Source: Arthrinium phaeospermum
Lineage: Eukaryota; Ascomycota; Sordariomycetes; Amphisphaeriales; Apiosporaceae
Direction: 5' to 3'
Length of the DNA: 64,000 nt
Assembly: GCA_006503535.1 (NCBI GenBank)
Contig: QYRS01000001.1
Coordinates: forward strand, 3,410,001-3,474,000
Made by a program: the position numbers and the translations under genes. The notes under the pieces are model-generated. The model was not told where the DNA came from, searched no databases, and saw only the letters and a program-made list of their open reading frames with translations. Positions 56,774 to 64,000 of the stretch are shown in pieces. Within the stretch, counting starts at the first letter, position 1. Each line of letters starts with the position of its first letter.

Positions 56774-57496
56774 CTACACTTCCTCCGTTGCCTGTCTTGT
56801 GTCGAGGTTGAACATGCGAAGAAGCACCATGTTTGTTCCTCTCTCCTGATTGACGTCGCCCGTGTATCCCACGTAACCATCCCCCACTCTTGTGAAGGCA
56901 ACGGGCGTCTGCGTCTGGTTGGCTATACGGTCAGGCGGAAAGACCATTGACTCGACGTGCGAGTCTTCGGTCGGGAGGTACCAGCAATTCTCTCGAGGGA
57001 CTTGATCCAGGTGGACGGCCTTTTGGCTGTACTGGGGCAATAGCTGGACGTCGTTGTTGCTGCCTGGGGCGGCGGTGGTTCCGAGTGCCGACGTGTTCAG
57101 CCGCAAGGTGCTGCGGTGATAGTCACCCATCGTCCAGGGAAGGTTCCAGCTCTCCCGCCAGAGGCGGTTCATGTTGTCGACGTTGATATTGCTTGCGAAG
57201 CAGAAGCTGAAGACGACGGTGCCGCAAGACTGCCCATAGGCGGTAAGTCGTCCGAGGATTTCGCGGTTTTTCGGGGCTGCGACGCCGGGATCTGTGACGA
57301 GGATGCCGTCCGGTCTGTTCTCGTTCAAGTACTTCAGGGCTCCTCCCAGCGACCTGGCCCGTTTGAGTTGAGCCTTTTCCAAGAGGATCTCAATGCCCTC
57401 ACCGAAGCCTTGTGGATCGTCTAGAATGTCGGTCATCCATTTATCTCCCAGGCAGAGAAGCAGGATGACCGGCTTCTGTTGGTTTGAGTTTGCCAT
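56774..57496 (-). CDS. Conserved fungal hypothetical protein, tandem pair member A
   Basis: Intact 240-aa single-exon frame. It begins MANSNQQKPVILLLCLGDKW. Recognisable blocks shared with the neighbouring gene at 58060-58821 are LEKAQLKRARSLGGALKYLN, NRPDGILVTDPGV, CGTVVFSFCFA, WRESWNLPW, LLPQYS, VPRENCWY and VGDGYVGYTGDVN followed by MVLLRMFNL. The alternation of a hydrophobic strand, GILVTD and a second strand, TVVFSF, suggests a Rossmann-like or flavodoxin-like alpha/beta fold such as a class-I amidotransferase-like domain, but no catalytic triad was recognised. No signal peptide. Function unknown. Confidence 0.72.
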   Translation of the reverse strand: MANSNQQKPVILLLCLGDKWMTDILDDPQGFGEGIEILLEKAQLKRARSLGGALKYLNENRPDGILVTDPGVAAPKNREILGRLTAYGQSCGTVVFSFCFASNINVDNMNRLWRESWNLPWTMGDYHRSTLRLNTSALGTTAAPGSNNDVQLLPQYSQKAVHLDQVPRENCWYLPTEDSHVESMVFPPDRIANQTQTPVAFTRVGDGYVGYTGDVNQERGTNMVLLRMFNLDTRQATEEV

Positions 57497-58059
57497 GATG
57501 GAACGAGTAGGATCCTTCTCGAACTGGGTAACTTATCGTTACAATAGCACGATTAGTCACCTGGTAGACTCGAGGATGTATTTACAAACGGGCGCTGCCC
57601 CCTTGCTGGACAAGGCGGTACCCTTCTGCAGTATTTCGAACCCCACCACATGTGTTTGCTTGTTCCTGCCAATTGGTTGATAGTGCGCAGATCTATATGG
57701 TACGAAGTGACCTGCTTGAGGAAGGCGGTGTATCCCGTCGCCTTCAGCAACCCGAAATTGGCTATGTAGGTACCTCATGTCTATGGGAGTATTCAACAGC
57801 TTTATAGGGTCAATAATCAGGAAGCATGCATTTCATAGGAAAGACCCAAATCCTGGGCGCTGGGTCCATCGAAAAATCACATGAAATAGTCATGGAATAA
57901 TCACATCTAGTAATCACATCGAGCATGGGGGATTTCAGTGCTGTCTCAGTTTATTCAGTTCCTCCTCATTCTAGGGCGTAAGTGAGGAAGGGTAAGACTC
58001 AGCTTCCTGTCGCGTGGTTCTGTTACCCTTCCTGAGTGACGAAGCAACTAACCATGCAA
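57497..58059. other. Spacer between the tandem paralogs
   Basis: No coding sequence recognised; promoter of member A and 3' flank of member B. Confidence 0.5.
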
Positions 58060-58821
58060 CTAGAGCTCCTCGATCGCATGCTTCTCCCTCGGAAGGTTAA
58101 ACATGCGAAGAATCGCGAGGTTCGTGCCCATGCGGCAATTGTAGTCACTAACAAATCCCACGTAGCCATCTCCCACCCGACTGCTGGCCACAGTCGTCTT
58201 GACTTGATCGTCAACACGGTCAGGGTCGCTCTCGTACATCCCATTAACCGAACGCCGCTCTTCGGTACAGTAATACCAGCAGTTCTCTTTCGGAACGTTC
58301 ATGTGGTGAACAACGCAGGTGGTGTACTGGGGAAGTAACATTGTCTCGTTATCCTCCAGATCAATCTTGTCGCTGCCTGGTGCATGGGGAGTGGTGAGGG
58401 CGAACATGTTCAGCTGTAAGTCCTGGCTCCCGCCACACATCTCAACCTTCCAGGGCAAGCCCCAGCTCTCTTGCCAGAAACTGACCAATGCTTCTTCGTC
58501 AAACCACCTAAGATTGTCGGCGAAGTCGAAGCTGAAAACGACAGTACCGCCGTATTGGGCGAAGGAAATGATTCTTCCGAGGAGCTCTCGATTGCACTCA
58601 TGGATAACCTCGGTATCCGTGACGAGTATGCCGTTGGGCCGATTATGATTCAAGTATTTGATTGCTCCGCTTAAGGATGTGGCACGTTTGACGTGGGCTC
58701 TCTCAAGGAGCATCTGGATGGCTTCATGGAAAGTTAATTCGGAGTAGTCGAATTCTTCTGTCGTTGCCTGTTCCAAAGAGAGAAGAAGGATGGTAGGCTT
58801 CTGTTGTTGCGGGGGTGCCAT
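58060..58821 (-). CDS. Conserved fungal hypothetical protein, tandem pair member B
   Basis: Intact 253-aa paralog of the gene at 56774-57496, in the same orientation. MAPPQQQKPTILLLSLEQ is followed by LERAHVKRATSLSGAIKYLN, NRPNGILVTDTEV, GGTVVFSFDFA, WQESWGLPW, LLPQYTTCVVHHMNVP, KENCWYYCTEE, VGDGYVGFVSDYN and LAILRMFNLPREKHAIEEL. It differs mainly by an acidic insertion near residue 25 (FDYSELTFHEA) and by extra residues after GSDKIDLEDNE. The conserved blocks show which positions are under constraint in this family. Function unknown. Confidence 0.72.
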   Translation of the reverse strand: MAPPQQQKPTILLLSLEQATTEEFDYSELTFHEAIQMLLERAHVKRATSLSGAIKYLNHNRPNGILVTDTEVIHECNRELLGRIISFAQYGGTVVFSFDFADNLRWFDEEALVSFWQESWGLPWKVEMCGGSQDLQLNMFALTTPHAPGSDKIDLEDNETMLLPQYTTCVVHHMNVPKENCWYYCTEERRSVNGMYESDPDRVDDQVKTTVASSRVGDGYVGFVSDYNCRMGTNLAILRMFNLPREKHAIEEL

Positions 58822-59249
58822 GGTGATGGGATTTCGATAATTTGTTGATTAAGGTGATGGGAGTTGTCAACGATTGGGTTGCGTTGCTGCTGAATTGGTT
58901 GATGTGAGTTGAAGTTGAGGTTAGGTGAGTGCAGCAAACATGCATGTAGGTGTTTGGATAGGTTAAGATGTTGGTAGGATGTAACTGTCATGGCTAGTTG
59001 TTGCTGAAGCCGACAAGAATGGCCCGTATTCATTAAATCGCGGCAATGCCCTATCGGCCATTGAATAGAGACAAAAAGGGTTTTTGCCCTATTTATTATC
59101 CTTTGGACTGGGGCAGACTGGAGTTGAAGTCACAAACAACGGAAGCAACGTTTATTCCGCTACACTGCTTATACACGATCGAAATTTTGTTGATTGTGTT
59201 CATCTACATAAGCAAACCCTACCTATGAACGACCAAGACAATAATTTCC
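58822..59249. other. Promoter region of member B
   Basis: AT-rich, with short repeats of the type TTGATGTGAGTTG and no gene recognised. Confidence 0.45.
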
Positions 59250-60863
59250 TCATAAGAACCACCTAAACTCTGGCACACTGGGTCCATCGCGCAGTTTATG
59301 TGTAGGTACATCTCGAGCCGTGGTCTTGACACCCGCCTTCCTGTTGCGCCTGTGGTTGTCAAAAATCATGTACGTCCCAAGCAATCCAGCAACCGTAGCA
59401 CCTGTAGCGCCGAATACCGCTGTCGTTATTAGTGCCGTCTCGTACTTCGGCTTCTCCTTGGCCAGGAAGATGTTGCTCGAGACCAAACCCATGACGTTGG
59501 CCAAGGGCACTCCGACCGAAGTCAGCACGACACGCCGACCCTCATGGGCGATGTTGTTGTTGTACCAGGTCGAGAGCAAGACCGAGGGTGCGCTAGTGCC
59601 CCAGACCATCATGAAAGTGGCGAAGTACGCGACCTGGATCTGCGCTTGTACGTCGGTGATGGCTGCGTAGATGATGAAGCCGATGAAGGTCAAAGTGAAG
59701 CCGAGCATGATGAATGGGAACCGGATGCGGAGGAAGTCGGAGCTGAACGCCAAGATCAACAGCATTACTGCGCCTCCTACGTTGGGGGCCACGGTGTACA
59801 AGTTGGTCTTCACTGTGCTGTAACCGAGTCGTTGAATGATTTGAGGCATGAAGAGAGCAACCGATTGAATTGGTACACCAAGACAGATCTCGATCATGAG
59901 AAAGCAATAGGTCGTCGGGTATTTGAAGATCTTGATCGAGTCCTTGAAGTTGAACTTCTCCGAGACGATGGAGGAGGAGTCGACGACCATCCGGTGGTAT
60001 GCCAGAGCCTTTTCTTCAGGGTCGAGAAACCGAGCGGAAGCCGCATCGCGCGGCAGATACCAGAACGCGAAGATGGAGAAGAGGACGGAGGCGGCGCCCT
60101 CAATAATGAAAAGGTAGCGCCAGGATTCCATGTGCGACTTGATGTGGAACACGCCAAACGCGAGCAGGCCACTAAAGGCGTTGGCGATGTTGGAGGCCGC
60201 GTAGAAGAGGGCCAGCCGCCTCGCCAGCTCCCCGCGCCGGTAGAAGGTCGTGAGATAGTAGATGACCAACGGGAAGAACCCGCTCTCGGCCACCCGAGGA
60301 AGAACCGCAGGGCGAAGATGCCGCCAAAGTTGGTGACCGCCGCTGAGCACAGGGTCATGGTGCCGAACGTGAACATGAGAATGGGGAGCACGCGGGCGGG
60401 GCCGAAGCGCTTCCCGACCATGGCCACGGGTGGGGCGAATACGACATACGGCACGAAGAAGATGGAAACAAGGAGGTTGTATCTGTCCTCGGGGAAGCCA
60501 AGGTCTGATATCGTGTGTTAGCTACTGAAGTGTGTGTGTATGGGACACTTTGAACTGAGTATGGGTCCTCCTACCTTTACTCAAACCATTGGTTTGGGCA
60601 TTTCCTATGTTCCCTTTATCCAGCGCATTGAACAGGTCTGGAGACACAATTGATCAGTACGATTGGGGTTGACAGTTTGGCCACTACTAACACATGATAG
60701 CGAGGACGGGCATAAGCCGGACGTCAAATTTGCGACAGAGCTGTCGCTCGGCAATGTGGTCGACAATGCGCGCCGACTCAGCTGGCGGCTCATTGCTGTT
60801 GGCAGGCCCCACGTCGACTTCATCTTCCTCCTCGAGGTGTTTCACAGGTAGAGAGCGGGCCAT
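59250..60863 (-). CDS. MFS transporter, anion:cation symporter (Dal5/allantoate permease-like) family
   Basis: Plasma-membrane uptake carrier for organic anions. Three exons: 60863-60692, 60637-60575 and 60504-59250, with introns of 54 and 69 nt (donors GTTAGT and GTAGGA). About 496 aa. RKFDVRLMPVLAIM/YLFNALDKGNIGNAQ across the first splice is the family's first-helix signature. It is followed by LGFPEDRYNLLVSIFFVPYV, MVGKRFGPARVLP, PLVIYYLTTFYRRGELARRL, WRYLFIIEGAASVLFSIFAF and further helices to a basic tail. One base is missing at the GGG of 60293-60295 (minus-strand CTCGGGTGGCC), so RFFLG and AESGFFPLV lie in different frames. Substrate unknown. It is divergent from the alpha/beta hydrolase gene at 61910. 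Confidence 0.8.
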
Positions 60864-61909
60864 CGTGTCGCAGGTTTCCCCAGTATGTCAGTGGAGAGAA
60901 TCGAGAACAATCATAATTCAATTCATAAGAAGGGGTTTGAAGAGGAAAGAAGGGGTCCCAAAATGCGGCATGTAAGATCCGTATGGGGAACCCTGTCGCG
61001 AGCACAGGGGGCGGGCGACTGCTGCAGCCAGCGACCAGTTGCCGCGCTGTGTATGTGTGTCGCACCCCTGCCGACAGATGAAGGCCTTGTTGCATCATCA
61101 ATGCTTGCTGCCAATACTACGTAGCATCCGTCTTACCGCATCTTACTTTAGTCGCAAGTGAGCATCTTGCTTCTTCATCGGTATTGGCCGGGATTGGGAT
61201 TTGGTGATCTGCATCTGCCTTCATACCCCGGTATATCTCAGTGGGTGGTGTCCATTGCTCGGTGTCCACAATTAGCGAAGCTACAGTTCGTGCTCACATT
61301 CCTTAACACCCCTTCTAGCTCCCGCTCCACACTATACTTAAATATGAAAGTTCACACCGTCGAAGAACACGTTACTCGCGGAGTGACTAGAAAAAATTGA
61401 AGTATACGACGGCGTGAACTCTCACTATCGGACTATTATTTAGTTAGTGTAGTGGCGAGGGTGTTAAGGAATGTGAGCACGAACTGTACCTCGCCTAAGT
61501 TTGCGGGGTAATCGACGCTTTGCTGGTACGATTGATAAGCATGCACCTGCCAATCCCTTATCTGGGCTGACACCCACCCCTGCTGCCGTCCATTGCAGAG
61601 GGGACCCTCCGAGTGACTGCAGTTCCTGTCAAATACCATTATCCGGGCTTTCGCGTGCGGCCCACTGCTCATGATGATGGGCCCAGAAATTAGAGGGGCC
61701 TGCGATAGGTTATGGTGCTGCTGCGTCTCTGTCTTATCCGAGGCCGACTTCCGGAGCTCCTAAGTCGGCCTCTGTCCCGGTTTAGCGCGCAACGAGCCAA
61801 ATGCTGGCGATCTGAGCGTAGGACAAAAGCGGCAACGTCACCCGTACTCAGATCTCCTGGCCAAGCGACCCCTTAGCCCCAACATCAACCCAAATACCTG
61901 CTTGCAATC
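60864..61909. promoter_or_regulatory. Divergent promoter region carrying an inverted-repeat element
   Basis: About 1 kb between the MFS and hydrolase start codons. It contains the inverted repeat at 61282-61488. No gene recognised. Shared regulation of the two flanking genes is possible but not shown. Confidence 0.4.
61282..61488. mobile_element. MITE-like or fold-back element with 30-bp perfect terminal inverted repeats
   Basis: The 30 nt at 61282-61311 (TACAGTTCGTGCTCACATTC...) are the exact reverse complement of 61459-61488. Similarity continues outward with small gaps (TTAGCGAAGC against TTAGGCGAGG), and inward similarity reappears (AGTTCACACCGTCG against AGTTCACGCCGTCG), so the whole unit is an imperfect palindrome of about 207-230 bp. 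No coding capacity and no clear target-site duplication were seen. It may be a non-autonomous transposon or two remnants of one element end facing each other. Confidence 0.72.
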
Positions 61910-62984
61910 ATGACGGATAAGACACAACCGCCCTACGCTCTTCACGAGTCGGTCCTCGACCGCATCGATCCCGAGTATGCTGATTTTTACAACAAGCACA
62001 TCTTCGACAAGCAGCAGGTCCATCTGCAGCCGGTAGAGGCGTCCAGAGCGAGCGGAATCCTCATCCCCGGCGCTGGGCCGCTGCACCCGGTGGGCAGCAC
62101 TGTCGATCATGTCGTCCCAAGGAAGGAGAGTGAGGGCCCAGACATCAAAGTGAGATGCTTCACTCCGGAAGGGGAGAAGCCGGAAGCTGGCTGGCCCGTG
62201 TGCATCTACTTCCACGGAGGGGGCTGGGTCTTGGGCACCATCGACACGGAGAATGTGATTGCATCCCATCTGTGTGCCCGAGCCAAGTGTGTAGTCGTCG
62301 CGGTGGACTATAGGTGAGAGCCCCCGAATGATGTTGGTGATATGACAGGCATCTGACACTCTTTTCGAAAGACTCGCTCCGGAAAACCCCTTCCCAGCTG
62401 CCGTCCATGACTGTTGGGAGGCCGTGCTCTGGGCACTGAGTGACGGCAAGACCATTCTGAACCTGGATACCACGCGAATGGGCACGGGCGGGTCTTCTTG
62501 CGGTGCCAACCTCGCCGCAATCATGTGTCAGAGGGCTGCCGATCGAGGTGGTCCCAAGTTCTCTGTCCAGCTGCTCTCCGTGCCGGTCATGGACAACACG
62601 GCCGACGAGACCAATAACGAGTCGTGGAAGCAGAACCAGTTCACCCCGGCGCTGCCGGCCAAGAAGATGCTCTGGTACCGATACCACTACTTGCCCAACA
62701 AAGAAGACTGGAAGCATCCCGAGGCAAGCCCTCTCTTTTGGAAGGGCGACTGGTCGAAGCTGCCGCCGGCCTGTTTCGTGTTGGGCGAGCTGGACGTGCT
62801 TCGATCCGAGGGAGAGCAGTTCGGGAAGAAGTTGACAGAAGCTGGGGTGAAGGCCGAGATCAACATCATGAAGGGGCAGCCTCACCCTTTCATTGCCATG
62901 GATGCTGTGTTGGAGGCCGGGTCTCGCTCGATTACGTTGTTCTGTGACGCTCTTCGCAACGCCCTGTATCCAAATGCATCTTGA
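61910..62984 (+). CDS. Alpha/beta hydrolase fold-3 esterase/lipase (HSL-like)
   Basis: Cytosolic carboxylesterase-type enzyme. Two exons, 61910-62313 and 62372-62984, with a 58-nt intron (GTGAGA...GAAAG, CTGAC branch); 338 aa. The oxyanion-hole motif YFHGGGWVLG lies near residue 100. VAVDYRLAPENPFPAAVHD spans the splice. The nucleophile elbow is GTGGSSCGANLAA, with Ser in G-S-S-C-G instead of the usual GDSAG. The acid is probably in LGELDVLRSEG and the His in GQPHPFIAMD. The intron is required, since YRLAPENP is built across it. No signal peptide. It is divergent from the MFS transporter, which may import a substrate for it; that link is inference. Confidence 0.85.
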
Positions 62985-63736
62985 GTTTTTGGTGCGACGC
63001 CTTTGAAGAATCGTCATCAAGTCATCCTTGCGGCCACTAGGAACCGACCGACGTCCTTTTAGGTGGGACCACGGAAAACTGATCTTACCAACAGATTATT
63101 TACGGGGCCCGTTCTATCATCTCATGTATTAAGCTCAATATGACTACGGTTGGCTCCCACATCGAACGACCATTCTCCATGCGTGCAACGTGAACAGGGA
63201 ACGCTTTGCTACATCTCGCACAGATTGGAGGGTTTTGATTTGCCCAGTCGGGGGATGGGCATCGATTGGTTGCGCGACTCCCGTAGCCCTACAGAAATGG
63301 CACCAGCCACTCTTTAATTACCCAAAAGGATCAGCCGCTACACGAATCGTACGGTCGGTTTCTGACGCGAATGGGATAGATACTGAGATCTAATTCAGGG
63401 CGGTGGCTCTGGCGTCGGCCTAGCCCAGCGCCCAAGACCAGCGTAGAATCCGCTTCCAGGCTGCGCCGCAAATCAAAACCCAGACAGCTAAGCTAACGGC
63501 CCCTGTCACCTTAATATAGCAGTCAGCACTAAAATAGGCCCCTCTAGGCACAAATTTAAGCAAGAAAACAAATCTGCGACCCGTTCCTGCGGGAACCAGG
63601 CACCAAATTGGGTGGATGGAAGGGAAGAGCTGGAAGGGCCGTAAAATGTTGCTGAAGCGCCCTGGGGGCTGATGACTTTGCCCTCCGATTCTCTCTTTTC
63701 GAGCGTTTGAGTTTTCGCCATCTCGTCTGTGTCACG
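62985..63736. other. Intergenic, no gene recognised
   Basis: 3' flank of the hydrolase gene and promoter of the last gene. Short frames only. Confidence 0.5.
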
Positions 63737-64000
63737 ATGGTGCATCTTTGGCGTTCGGCGGCAATAGCGTCAAGCCTCCTCGTTGGGGACGCATGGGGTA
63801 CCGATCCCTACAACGCCAAAAACTTCATTCGGAGAACGGGCCATTCGCGTGAGTCTGCAGACGTATCAACAACATCTTGGGCAATGCTGATCGACTATTC
63901 TGGGGCACAGTTGCGGTGATTGGGAACAATCTCTACGTCGATGGCGGCGAGGTGGCACAGTATATTACGCCCGGAAAGGCCGAGCAAAAGGCTACGCGAC
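63737..64000 (+). CDS. Secreted kelch-repeat protein, 5' part only
   Basis: Starts MVHLWRSAAIASSLLVGDAWG, a signal peptide, followed by TDPYNAKNFIRRTGHS. A 62-nt intron, 63849-63910 (GTGAGT...GCACAG), joins to LAVIGNNLYVDGGEVAQYIT. RRxGHS followed by NLYVDGGEV is the first kelch-blade pattern of secreted fungal kelch/galactose-oxidase-like proteins. The gene runs off the end of the window, so its length, later blades and any membrane anchor cannot be judged. Confidence 0.65.

Noticed and set aside
59544..60521. 325-codon plus-strand frame opposite the MFS gene
   Set aside because: Antisense shadow of the transporter; highly charged low-complexity product with no family.
62160..63020. 286-codon minus-strand frame over the hydrolase
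   Set aside because: Opposite strand of a well-supported spliced hydrolase gene.

Overview
The window is genomic DNA of a filamentous ascomycete, most likely a Sordariomycete. Genes are split by short spliceosomal introns of about 47-210 nt with GT...AG borders, often with a CTAAC or CTGAC branch site. Genes are single-transcript and lie on both strands. Several products are typical of fungi: LCL2, mitochondrial bL27 with a long tail, a UstYa/DUF3328 oxidase, a fungal rhodopsin-type membrane protein, a Ppo-type dioxygenase, a SERAC1-like/CorA-like fusion, and F-box-like repeats. No prokaryotic operons, rRNA, tRNA or CRISPR were seen.

Layout. 1.7-5.6 kb is a conserved housekeeping block: protein phosphatase inhibitor 2, LCL2, and mitochondrial ribosomal protein bL27m. 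7.4-18.8 kb holds a tandem family of F-box-like/TPR-like proteins. Copies 1 and 2 are intact, copy 3 has a C-terminal frameshift, and copy 4 is inverted and broken in several places. A C2H2/coiled-coil gene sits between copies 3 and 4. 20.5-24.9 kb has an amidoligase-like gene, a three-finger C2H2 gene whose 3' end is tandemly duplicated, and a 39-bp minisatellite inside a doubtful reading frame. 26-37 kb is an accessory region: a disrupted SERAC1-like/CorA-like gene, a disrupted FAD monooxygenase, a UstYa-like oxidase, a small secreted peptide and a rhodopsin-type membrane protein. 38.6-49.4 kb holds a histidine phosphatase with duplicated promoter and start, a broken F-box gene, a decayed Ppo-like dioxygenase, a GNAT acetyltransferase, a GH43 arabinanase relic and a small secreted protein. 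50.3-64 kb holds a 1357-aa conserved alpha-helical protein, a D-threonine-aldolase-type PLP enzyme, two tandem paralogs of unknown function, an MFS transporter divergent from an alpha/beta hydrolase with a 30-bp perfect inverted repeat between them, and the start of a secreted kelch-type gene.

Many accessory genes read through cleanly only if one base is added in a short homopolymer run, whereas the conserved genes and a 4-kb single-exon gene are intact. Two tandem duplications of about 180 and 210 bp carry the same kind of small indel between copies. This is either decay of weakly constrained genes or base-calling/assembly error, and it should be settled before calling these loci pseudogenes. 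Function calls rest on motifs recognised by eye; no database search was run.
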